Positions 1-10,512 of a DNA stretch of 64,000 bases are shown piece after piece. Made by a program: the position numbers and the translations under genes. The notes beneath the pieces are model-generated. The model was not told where the DNA came from. It saw only the letters and a list, made by a program, of their open reading frames with translations, and searched no databases. Each line of letters begins with the position of its first letter. Positions within the stretch are counted from its first letter, which is position 1. This DNA comes from Akebia trifoliata (Eukaryota; Streptophyta; Magnoliopsida; Ranunculales; Lardizabalaceae). Location: NCBI GenBank assembly GCA_017979445.1, contig CM030715.1, positions 7,990,187-8,054,186 on the forward strand, in the 5' to 3' direction.

Positions 1-999
1 CAACCACTCTCGAAATTGTCTCAAGCTATCAATCTTGCTATGAAATTGGAGAGTAACTTTGCAAGAAACAAGGGTTCTTCCAGTCGCAGGTTTCAATATG
101 AATCTTTGGGTGAGAAGCAACAAGCCCTCAATCCAGGAGCTGGCTCTAATTCTCAGATAAAACATCAGGGAGAGACCTCATCTGTCCCATTCAAATCCTC
201 AAACAGACTGCCTTCAATCCAAAATTGACCCAATCAGTACGCTAAACCAATGCCAGGGAGATGCTACCTCTACAACCAACCTGGACATTGCTCCAATGAT
301 TGTCCTCAATAGGCCCATCAAGCTAATCTGGTGGAGGAGAACAGCGGGTCAGAGAATGAGTATCCTGTAGAGGAGTATGATGATGGTGAACGAGATATTG
401 AGTTTGTAGCTGGAGATGAGGGAGACCATGTAACATGCATAATTCAGAACCTGCTCTTGACTCCTAGGATACCATTAGCAACTCAACGAAACGCCATATT
501 CAGGACCAGGTGCACAATAAATAAAAGGGTATGTGAGGTTATCATAGACAGTGGAAACACAGAGAACATTGTCTCTAAGGCCTTGGTGAAGACCTTGGGG
601 CTACAAACAGAAGCTCATCCTAATCCTTATCGAATTGGGTGGATTAAGAAAGGGACTGAATCTAAAGTTAATGAGGTTTGCAAGCTAACATTCTCGATTG
701 GAAAGCCATACAAAGATGAGTTGCATTGTGATGTAGTAAACATAGATGCTTGCCATGTTTTATTGGGAAGGCCATGGCAATATGACAGGGATGTTATTCA
801 CAAAGAGAAGACCAATACTTACTATTTTCAGTGGAAAGGAAAGCAAATTGCCTTATCGCTACTTTATTTCAAGAATGAGCCACCTAGGAAAGAAAGCAAG
901 TTAGTCACTATTTCAAGAAACCAATTTCAACTAGATGTGAAGAAGTCAAAGACACTTTTGGTCTTGGTGATGCAAGAACAAGCTGCTGAAATCCTCTGA
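1..999 (+). pseudogene. Ty3/gypsy gag C-terminus and aspartic protease, decayed
   Basis: The window opens inside gag. One frame runs from base 1 to 999 with stops at 226-228 (TGA) and 310-312 (TAG). The nucleic-acid-binding knuckle at 271-309 reads CYLYNQPGHCSNDC: a CCHC knuckle whose second Cys is Tyr. The protease core follows with the motif IIDSGNTENIVS near 541-576; DSG replaces the commoner DTG, as in many plant gypsy elements, and a second conserved block, VLLGRPW, is near 757-777. The frame ends at 997-999 and pol continues in another frame. Protease would cut the Gag-Pol polyprotein inside virus-like particles. The element starts left of the window, so its 5' LTR is not visible. Two stops and the lost Cys make it inactive. 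Confidence 0.9.
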
Positions 1000-3616
1000 T
1001 TCCTAAGGAGTTTCAAACATTACTTTCCAAGTTTGTAAATGTTGTTCCCGCAGAGTTACCGAACCAGCTACCTCCTTTGCGTCACATCCAACATCAGATT
1101 GACTTGCTACCTGGTGCTAGCCTTCCCAATCTTCCTCATTATAGGATGGGCCCAAAGGAGCATGAAATCTTACAAGAACAAGTGGATGAGTTGCTGTGGA
1201 AACAACTCATATGGGTTAGTTTGAGTCCCTGTGTTGTACCAGCATTATTAGTTCCAAAGAAAGATGGGACTTAGCGGATGTGTGTGGATAGCCAAGCCAT
1301 AAACAAGATTACCGTGAAGTATCGCTTCCCTATTCCTCGGTTGGAGGACATGCTAGACAAGTTAGATGGGGCACAAATCTTTTCAATGATGGATTTGAGG
1401 AGCGGCTACCATCAAATTCGAGTTAGGCAAGGAGATGAATGGAAGACTGCATTCAAAACTCGTGAAGGGCTTTATGAGTGGATAGTAATGCCCTTCGGCC
1501 TCAGTAATGCACCTACTACTTTTATGCGGTTGATGAATGAAGTACTCAAGCCATTTATTAGAAAATTCGTTGTTTATTTTGACGACATCCTAGTATATAA
1601 CAAGAATACAGAGGATCACCTTGGTCACCTGAGATTAATTTTGCAGGCTCTTAGAGAAAACAAGTTGTTCCTCAACTTAAAAAAGTGTGAATTTCTAGGT
1701 AGTCAGCTCTTGTTTCTTGGTTTTGTAGTCAGTGTTGAAGGAATTAGAGCAGATGAAAGGAAAGTTCAGGCTATCAAGGAATGGCCAGAACCCAAGTCAG
1801 TTCATGGTCTTGCCACCTTCTATCGTCGTTTCATCAAGCATTTTAGCACCATTGTGGCCCCTTTGACAGATTGTATGAAACAAGGGAGGTTCAAGTGGGG
1901 TACGGAACAGCAAAAAAGTTTTGAACTCATCAAAGAAAAGCTCACAACAGCTCCTATATTAGCTCTGCCAAACTTTGGTAAGGTTTTTGAAGTTGAAACC
2001 AACGCTTCTATGACAGGGATTGGTACTGTACTGTCTCAAGAGGGTCGTCCATTGGAGTTTTTTAGTGAGAGGATGCAAGGCAGAAATGGACAACATATGA
2101 ACAGGAGTTGTATGCCACTATCCGAGCATAGCAGCATTGGGAGCATATCTGATTCACAACGAATTTGTCCTGCATGTGATCATCAGGCGCTGAAATTTAT
2201 GAATACGCAGAAAACTCTTAGTCGAATGCATGCTCAATGGGTTCTTTTTCTTCAGAAATTCACCTTTGTTTTTAAGCATAGGACTGGATTCCAAAACAAG
2301 GTTGCAGATGCCTTGAGTTGTAGAAGTTACTTGCTGACTACTTTGCATACAGAGGTAATTGGTTTTGATTACTTGAAAGGGTTATATTCTGATGATATGG
2401 ATTTTGGGGATGTCTGGAAGAGTTGTTTAGAGAAAGAAAATAGTGGAGACTATAATATTCATGAGGGATATTTGTTTAGAGGTAATAGACTTTGTGTACC
2501 TCGATCATTTTTACGAGAGCAATTAATAAGAGAAGCTCATGTGTATGGTCTCTCGGCACACACTGGCAGGGATAAGACTATAGAAATGGTTGAGGAGAAA
2601 TTTTTCTGGCCACATATGCGAAAAGAAATAAGTTGCTTTGTCGAACAATGTGGGATATGTCAAAGTGCGAAGGGCAGAACACAGAACACTGGGTTGTACT
2701 CTCCTCTGCCCGTACCAGAGAATATATGGGAAGATTTATCTATGGATTTTATTCTTGGCTTACCAAGGACCCAACGAGGAATAAATTCAGTTTTCGTCGT
2801 TGTTGATAGATTTTCCAAGATGGCACATTTTGTTCCATGCAAGAGGACTGCAGATGCAAGTAATATAGCCAATCTGTTTTTCCGGGAGATAGTGAAATTA
2901 CATGGCATACCTCGCACAATCACCTCTGATCGTGATGTGAAGTTTGTAAGTCATTTCTGGAAGATTCTTTGGAGGCGTTTTGACACTACTCTTCAATTTA
3001 GCAGCGCTTATCACCCTCAGACTGACGGCCAAACTGAGGTACTGAACAAAACTCTTGGAACAATGATTCGATGTATTGCTAGAGACAAGCCCAAACAGTG
3101 GGATATTGCACTCCCTCAGGCTGAGTTTGCCTATAACAGTATGGTTAACAGGTCTACAGGTAAGACTCCATTCGCTGTAGTATATACCAAAGTTCCAAGC
3201 CATACAGTTGATCTTATCACTCTTCTAAAATCAAATAGCAAGATGGCTGCTGAGTTAGCTGATCAGATTGTCCAAATGCATAAGGAGGTCAAGCAGCGAC
3301 TTGAAAACGTTAATGCTAGTTACAAGGCTCAGGCAGATACGCATCATCGTGAGAAGATTTTTGTTGAGGGGGATTTGGTGATGATTCACTTGCGCAAAGA
3401 GCGGTTCCCAATTGGGACTTACAACAAGCTGAAAGCAAAGAAGATAGGGCCTTTCTGGATTAAATATAAAATCAGTGACAATGCCTATGTTATTGACTTG
3501 CCCAAGACTTACAGATTTCCTCAACTTTCAATGTTGCTGATATCTATGAGTATTACCCACCAGATGGAGCTCCTACTACGTCAGTGAACTCTGAGACGAA
3601 TTCTTTTGAAGATGGA
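999..3616 (+). pseudogene. Ty3/gypsy pol: reverse transcriptase, RNase H, integrase, decayed
   Basis: The coding frame restarts at 999 after a frameshift ([12 protein letters not shown]) and runs to about 3525. It is broken by one TAG at 1272-1274, where the family has Trp (KKDG-W-RMCVDS), so a single G-to-A change explains it. Reverse transcriptase shows [12 protein letters not shown] and the catalytic box YFDDILVY (about 1576-1599). RNase H has ETNAS near 1995-2009, where the family normally has Asp, so a catalytic residue looks lost. Integrase keeps a zinc-binding H..H..C..C segment (about 2536-2663) and the three acidic residues in [18 protein letters not shown] and [10 protein letters not shown]. 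The domain order RT-RH-IN is diagnostic of Ty3/gypsy. A second frameshift near 3527 moves the last residues ([11 protein letters not shown]) into another frame ending at 3616-3625. Confidence 0.93.
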
Positions 3617-3622
3617 AGGAAT
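3608..3622 (+). other. Polypurine tract of the gypsy element
   Basis: The purine-rich run GAAGATGGAAGGAAT lies directly before a TGATG, the usual place and form of the plus-strand primer next to a 3' LTR. Placement rests on position and composition. Confidence 0.6.
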
Positions 3623-3950
3623 TGATGTAAGAGTAAGGGTCGTTTGGCTTTGCTAATGCATTTGTTTAACAAATTTGTTAGTTGTTATTTTTGAGCACTT
3701 TCAAGTTGTTATTCTGTTTTGGATATTTTTGTTTATTGCATAACAGATTTGGGAGGATTGTAATGGCTATAAATATAGCTGGAAAGAATCAGAAAGAAAA
3801 GAAGATTATTCCTCATTTCCTTTTGTGAGTTTTGTGTGACATTTTTTCTTTGTTTTAAGGGTTGGATTCGAAGTGATCTTCCCCTTCTGGTTGTTATTTT
3901 TCCAGAAATTTCAGGTCATCTTCATTAGATACTATAAGCATCCCTAATCG
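3623..3950 (+). repeat. Probable 3' LTR (start) of the first gypsy element
   Basis: The segment begins TGATGTAAGAG immediately after the purine tract and contains a TATA-like GGCTATAAATATAGC at about 3763-3777, as expected of an LTR promoter. The gypsy LTR at 12646 also begins TGATGTAGG. The right end is not defined, because the partner LTR and both target-site duplications lie outside or cannot be read. Confidence 0.5.
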
Positions 3951-6635
3951 CATGCATAGTATGACAAGAGGAGACGTAGGATTTTCCCTTGGCCATCATT
4001 GAAATTCAAAAGAAAAATAAAAAAATAGAGGAGAAGACCCAAAACCCCAAAATTCACTAACATCTATTTGAAGAAGAACTGTAACAAAAGTGTCGTGAGA
4101 GCCTTGGAAGATTGAGGAAAACTAAAAGAGTAGGAAAGCTTGGAAAACAAAAAAAAAACAAAATAGAGAAGAAGATGGGGGAAACAAACGTAAAAGAAAA
4201 ACAAGAGGGATCAAGAGGTATTTATAGACAAAATTCTTGAGATATGTGATTTGAAATCAATGAGGGAGATTGTCTAGAGACGCGAGGTAATGATAAATCA
4301 TCATAACGTTAAATGAGAATCAAAGAATGAAACGACAAGTACGAACGCGCATGCGCTAAAGGCCATTAAAAAGGAGACACGTGGCAGGGAAAATGAATGT
4401 GACATTCTCGAGTTATGTGAACAACACATTTTAGGTGTCGGCTGAAACAGTAATTAAAATAATCATCATTGCACCGTTCGAACTACAGAATAATAAAATG
4501 ATGCAATAAATAAGATCAAACAGTACCACATCCCACTAGTGCTTAAATTCGTATCTCGGGAACTTGAATACAATCCAAATCTCCAAGAGGGGGTATTGTG
4601 GAGTATAATTTTGTAATACACAAGATCGCGATGTGTGGCACCATTCATCAACTCAGTATGCATCGAATTGCTCTAAAATCCGAATCCGAGGACCCAATAA
4701 ATTTACAACATTCTCGCCTCAGAATACGAATGATAATTCGGACTCAAAATGGTATTTCATAGTATGGGCTAAAAGCAGTATCGAATCCCAAGGGATTAGG
4801 GATTCAAAATAAGGTAAGATATGATTTGATCCAAAATTTAAGGGATTGTCCTTGATCGAAGGAAGATCCTCATGTAATAAGGAATGAAGATCCCCATGTA
4901 AAAAGGAATGAATGTGGACGTATTCCATAACCAGGTGCATGTTAATTTGAGTACTCAGTCCTAAAAAGAGGGAATATTATGTTTGGCAAACAGAAGAGTA
5001 AGGGTTTCCCCTTATAAATAGAGGGAGGAAGAAAGATTGAAAGTAAGTAATTCTTTCTCTAAAATATAACTGTTAATCTTGATATTCAATTCTGACTATA
5101 GTGCCAAAGAGGTTTGTTGCAACCACCTTGAGGAGTGTAAGAAGCTGCAGATCAAAAAGAAAGTTGAAGATCTCGAGGTAGTGCAAAAAATTGTATGTAC
5201 ATTGCATGTTGAAGACTTTAGTAGTGAGGGAAGACAACGATGAAAGTCAAAGTAATTGTATCATACACTTGCAGTAGCATTTAAAGTGGTCAACATCATT
5301 AGCAAATCTCCAACAATACCTCCATGTTTTACCCACTTTTGTTTTTTTTCTTCATCGGATCGCAATCGATACCTTTAGAATCTTGTTTTGAAAAGCGCAC
5401 AATGGTTGGATATATGGATGTTTGAGTTCCAAAAAAAATGATCCTAAAATGGAACCATGTCTTCTACTGGAATTGATGTTTGGGATGGATTACCACACCC
5501 CCATGTTATGGCAGTTGGAGTAGGAGGCAATGCCTTCTACCTACGCCCCTTTATGCATCATCCTCGTGATGCTCAAGTCTTCCTGCTCATCCTAACAACA
5601 TACTTGTTGACCTCGAATGGTGCCTCAGCCAAATACCCAAGTGAACATAAGGGAGACAAAGGCCATTCGTGGCACTTCATCCGAACACACAAACTAAACT
5701 AAGAGAGGCAAAGTCCCTTTAGGGCACCTCAGCCGACTCTCAAATATGGCACCTTGGCCGAACCTCCAATGCACTCAAATCCCCACTTATGGCACCCCAT
5801 CTGGTCTGTCCTCTCAACATTTTAACAATATCACAACCCGAAAAAGTCCCTTTAGGGCATCTCGGCCGATCTGCCCACCATGATGAGCTAACTTCCATGC
5901 AACCCCAATAGCAATAGACAACTATGGAAAAGAAGGCAGGGGGTTCATAGTGCCTTGGGTGTTAGAGTGAAGCAGTCACAACAAGGTGCAAATGGTTACG
6001 ACGCTGAAGAAACCCTTTCCTTCGATCATTCGAGCTAACAAATAGAGGTGTGAAGAACCCTTACATAAGATGAACAATCATGTTGGAGCTAAGAAGCCAT
6101 TGTCTACGCTCGCTCTCGATTTTTTCGAATGTTCAGTACCATTCACGGCACCTTTACCAAAAACTTGACTACGTTATTCATGACGCTCTTGTTGTAGTTC
6201 TTGCCCCCAAAAATAGGTCGAATGGCCAAAGTAGCTCACAGCGCCCTCACCAAAACTAAATAGCATCACCCATGGCGCTAGGCGACAAAGATTTGAGGCG
6301 CCCCTCCGAAAATCTCGCATAAGTGGTTAAGACAATGGAACGAGTACGACACCAAACTTTTAGGTGCCTATTGCTCCTTAGAGTTTGGGACGACAACACC
6401 AATAAGTTTACTCATCGTCCAATGAGTAAGGGCGACGATGCATTTTCTTGATCTAGGCGATGACATCGAACTTTAGGGTTTTAGACGACAATGCCAAACC
6501 CTCACTAACATATTTAATCACTTGGGTCTACACTCTTTAAGTGGGTAGCACACCCACGTACAAGGTGATAATGTCACGGCTACCCAATTTGATGTCACAC
6601 TATCCCCATTTTCTTGTAATCATCACAACATGTCA
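3951..6635. other. Gene-poor stretch with one LTR-like promoter
   Basis: No credible coding region. Purine-rich sequence fills 4000-4200. At 4985-5330 there is an LTR-like leader: CTTATAAATAGAGGGAGG (TATA-like, about 5011-5028), then a pyrimidine-rich start region, then CTCGAGGTAGTGCAAAAAAT near 5173. A related leader occurs in Nudix intron 3 near 26680-26870. The open frame at 5457-5702 has no family features. I see no complete element. Confidence 0.4.
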
Positions 6636-7010
6636 TTGCGACACTCCAAGTCATCCTCACGGCTTTGTTGTTGTCCTTGTGGCTCTCATGCCATCCTTAT
6701 GATTTTGATGTCGTGTTTGTGGCTCTTATGTCATCTTTACAACTCTGATGTCGTGCTCATGGCATTCACGTCATCCTCGCGACTCTGATGTTGTACTTGT
6801 GGCTCTTACGCCATTCTCGTGACTCTGATGTCACACTTGTGGCTCGCACGCCATCCTTGAGACTGATGTTGTGTTTGTGGCTCTCACATCATCCTCATGA
6901 TTTCAATGTCACGTTTGTGGCTCTCACGCCATCCTCATGACTTCAATGTCGTGTTTGTGGCTCTCATGTCATTATCACGGTTCCAACGACATCTTTGCGA
7001 TACTCAGACA
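6636..7010. repeat. Tandem array of a 40-bp unit, about nine diverged copies
   Basis: The unit reads approximately GTGGCTCTCACGCCATCCTC followed by ATGACTTCAATGTCGTGTTT. Successive copies are 40 bp apart with one 38-bp copy. Changes between copies are mostly C/T and G/A, the pattern of decayed CpG methylation. No reading frame persists, so this is non-coding repeat DNA, probably inside an old LTR or a non-coding element. Confidence 0.8.
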
Positions 7011-8644
7011 ATCCTAACTTATGATTTTTCATGACACTTGCATCATTGTAATGCTTATACAATGTCAAGACCATCAATGTGACAAAGTCTGTGTCTCATT
7101 CATAATGCTCCTACTATCATGATTCTTTTGTCTTCATTGCAACATTCAAGTCATTCTTCAGGCGACAACGTCGTCATCTTTCTTTGGTCCATCATAATTT
7201 GCACCATGGATTGCCTGTCGCATAGCTTGTTAAAACTTTTGCACCATGCAAAGGGCTAAATGTAGATGATGCAAATTAAATGGGTCCAAGTACATGCCAC
7301 ATAGACTGATCATATGTGAGGCAAAAAAGCACAGTCAATGAGAAAGGGTTAATTAAGTCATTTTACCTTCATTTTCCCTATAAATAAGACATGAGGCTGA
7401 CTTCTCAGGGGATTCCATCATTTTCACAAGGGCTCATTTTAACATAGATATTGTAATAGTTTCAAGAATAGTGAGACCGCTCTTTGAAGTCCGAGGACAT
7501 AATCCGGATTTTGGACGAATCCCGTAAACAAATTTTGTGTACTATTCTCTTTCTACTCATTCTCTTTGGTTATCTTAGTATAGCTTGTACCAATGTAACA
7601 CCAATACCAAACAGCAAGGGAACATGGTTCAAGTGGTGGTTAGACTATGCTAAGTATCACTTGGCATGTGACGTGCACAAAGACCTTATCCTCCGTGTAC
7701 ATTACCAAAAATTGAGCATCAACACTAATATAATCTGTTCAATAAATTTTTTTTTTTCTTTTTTGTTTCTTAATTACTACATAAAGCCTACAAATTTATT
7801 GTCCTTGAAGTCATTCATGATTCAATAAACAATATTAGTTTTAAGAAATTAGCTTATTAGATAAAGAAGACATAACTTTTTCTTTTTTTTAATTAATGTT
7901 GAGTGAGGGACACACGGGAGACATCTTGATGTGGCGGCACGCGCATGCCCATAAATGTGTTTTCTCCGTGATACGAGTAAAATGCATTTATAGACATGCC
8001 CACCATCATGTCAAGGTATCCCCCACTGAGGTCACTCAAGCAGGAATCTCTTCCTTTTTTTTTTCTTTTTTCTTTTTTCTCTTTTTTAAGAAAAATAAAA
8101 TTTTAAGCCTAACAACTAATGTGAGTTTGATCCCAGGCATGAAACTTTACATCCATCAGTCTTAACGGTTTTGAAGTACGAGTTGAACGTAACCATATCA
8201 ATATGAAGACGGGGTATCCCTAATATTCACAAAATCTGGAGGGACATGTCTAAAATTAAAATCCTTAATCAGGAGGTCCCACCCAAAAGTAAAATCCTCT
8301 TATAAAAGGCATCCGAATTCATTAAAATATTTAAGGAAAGGAATATAAGAGCCTAAAATGCTAATAATAACCTTATAGAGGGAATGTTCCTTCTAATTCT
8401 TTCCATCTTGAGTCTAGATATTCTAACAAACCCACAAATAAAGTCAATCCTCTTAAATTTTTCTAAGTAAAAGCTCTGACTTCCAACTTTGAAAAAAGAG
8501 TAAAACTGGTTGAGGAAACATCCAAATAATAAATAAATATTAAAGAGAGAAATGAAACGGAACCAAATATCATGAAAGAAATTGCAATAAATTAAAAAAA
8601 TATATATATGGTTTAAAATTCACCACTGACTCACATAAAGAAAA
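7011..8644. other. Non-coding stretch with LTR-like promoter remnant
   Basis: A TATA-like TTCCCTATAAATAAGAC at about 7374-7390 is followed at 7480-7530 by GTCCGAGGACATAATCCGG, resembling the R/U5 part of a plant LTR. Poly-T and poly-A tracts occur at 7747-7758 and 8056-8085. The open frames at 7484-7828 and 7896-8165 show no domain. No matching second LTR was found. Confidence 0.35.
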
Positions 8645-8960
8645 GGGTATTTTAGAAGGAAAAAAACCCAATTAAATTGGTGATTTTAGGTTTAACTCCT
8701 TGCAAAATGCAAGATTAGACTTACCCCACTTGAACATAAGTCAAGGTTGCTTTTTCTGCATGATTTAAAAGTGAAATTTTGATTTAATAATTTAAGACTT
8801 AAAGTTCATACCTTTTTTTTTTTTTTAATCAAAATTTCACTGTTAAATCATCAAGAAAAAACAATGCTGACTTAAGATCAAGGGGGTAAACCTAATCTTA
8901 CATTTTGTGAGGGGGTAAACCTAATATCACCAATTTAACAGGGGTATTTCTAAAATACCC
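8645..8960. mobile_element. Palindromic MITE with about 150-bp terminal inverted repeats (Mutator-like)
   Basis: The left arm beginning GGGTATTTTAGAA is the reverse complement of the right arm ending TTCTAAAATACCC. Similarity continues inward for about 150 bp through an AAATTTTGATT block, leaving a short A/T-rich centre. The flanks TAAAGAAAA (8636-8644) and TAAAGGGAA (8961-8969) match at 7 of 9 positions. A 9-bp duplication with long inverted arms fits a non-autonomous Mutator-like element. There is no coding capacity. It lies about 520 bp beyond the Nudix stop codon. Confidence 0.75.
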
Positions 8961-9482
8961 TAAAGGGAAAAAAAAAACAAAAACAAAAAAGACAACAATC
9001 ATTATACAACAAAAGATGATGTGATCCAAGGTCTGAAAACATACATTAGTGCTGTTAAGGATTACAAAGCTAAAAGACAGGAAGGGTCTCTAGTAAAAAC
9101 ATCTTTGAATTATATATCATAAATACTGTTAAAAACATAATCACTCAAAACAGGATTGGTAGGGGAAAAAAAAATCTACTTAACCATAATCTGATAACAA
9201 TGCTTGTTAAAGTTGCGAACCCAATGACATGGTGCTTTTTCAGTCTGCGTTGAAGGAGAATCCAATATCTTGATGAAGAGAACTTTTGAGTGAAGTTTAT
9301 CACTCTTACAGGAGGAGATTGTGTTACAGCAGAACTCGGGATGGATGGAGCTGAAGATATTAATTCCTCAAGATAGGACAGACACCTGAAGTAGAATGAA
9401 TTTTGAGCACATTTTGACATAAGGTTTAAGGTTCATGGCAACAGACAGGATTGAAAAAAAAATTGAAGAAAAAAGAATAAAT
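8961..9482 (-). other. 3' flank / probable 3' UTR of the Nudix gene
   Basis: Between the MITE and the Nudix stop codon lies A-rich, non-conserved sequence. On the minus strand this is where the transcript would end, but no polyadenylation signal stands out. A 91-codon minus-strand frame at 9145-9420 begins after the gene's stop and has no family features. Confidence 0.4.
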
Positions 9483-10512
9483 TTAGGAACAATCTCCACT
9501 CCTCAAGCTCTGTAGAAGCTGTAAGTAACCACATTCATCGGGACTAATGTACCTGCACAAATGCACATAACAAAGTGAAAAGGGAAATAACATGAATTCT
9601 AAAAATTAGCCAATAATTCATTGATGAATTAAGGTTTATAAGGAGTTTTTTTCTCTTAGATTTGATAAAGAGAGTGTAAAGAAAGCTTTAATTCTGTTCA
9701 ATAGCTGATTAATGTTTCTAAATTATGGAAGACATAGCTAAGTTGCAAATAACACATGATGTAATTGAGACGAGAAAAAGCTTAGTACCCATGTCGAAAC
9801 AGGAAATCAATGATGACAAGAGAACAATTTGGCTTGAAAAACTCTGTCCTCCGTATAACATTTGCAACATGGGTCACTGGGATCAACTTGAAGCTTACCA
9901 CCTCTCCATCTACAACAATTGAATTAAGCTGAACCAATCAATTGCTTAGAAACTAAAACAAGGTCCTGCAATAATTCATAAAAAGGGAACATCACAACCG
10001 AAAAAATGATGATTAAATGAACATCGTCGTCATGCTAAAACAAAGAGTTTCTGATGAAAAGTAGACCATACCTTGATTACTTGGAATGAATTCATCGGGG
10101 AGTTTTAAATCATAGCAAAAGAGAACATCCCTCTTATATCTGTACCCATCAATGTCCATATAAGAAACAGCTCCGACTGGGACAGCTCTGCAAGACAAGC
10201 ATCTCTTACCCATCATAATATGGTAATACCCTAATAAAACACGGAAGAAAGAAAGAAATGACAGAAAAGAGAAGTAATGATTTTATCTGTATCTTAATCA
10301 TAAAGATTATATTTTCCATAATAAGTTACACTTTTACACTGCATCTGACAGCTGTAAAATAAATCATCTTGAATATCGAGGAAGACAAAATGGGCCAAAG
10401 TTGTAATAATGAAGCGATTAAAAAAAACATACGCATTGGAGATGGATCTGGGTATTCCAGCTTCCTCTTCGCATTCCTTCAGAAGATTCTCTTGACAGGT
10501 AATATTATGAGG
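9483..10512 (-). CDS. NUDT20/24: Nudix gene exons 6 to 9 (Nudix box and C-terminus)
   Basis: Exon 6 (10512-10433) carries the Nudix box [14 protein letters not shown]. Exon 7 (10187-10072) gives [20 protein letters not shown] and LFCYDLKLP. Exon 8 (9909-9789) gives [20 protein letters not shown] and [12 protein letters not shown]. Exon 9 (9552-9483) ends SLRSGDCS before TAA. The introns are 245, 162 and 236 nt, a normal plant size, in contrast to introns 4 and 5. Confidence 0.92.

Noticed and set aside
999..3616. Endogenous pararetrovirus (caulimovirid) origin for the left-edge pol
   Set aside because: RNase H is followed by a retrotransposon integrase with a zinc-binding region and DDE residues, and a purine tract plus LTR-like sequence follows; no movement protein was seen.
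9145..9420. Minus-strand frame as an additional Nudix exon
   Set aside because: It lies beyond the conserved C-terminus and in-frame TAA at 9483-9485 and has no similarity to the family.
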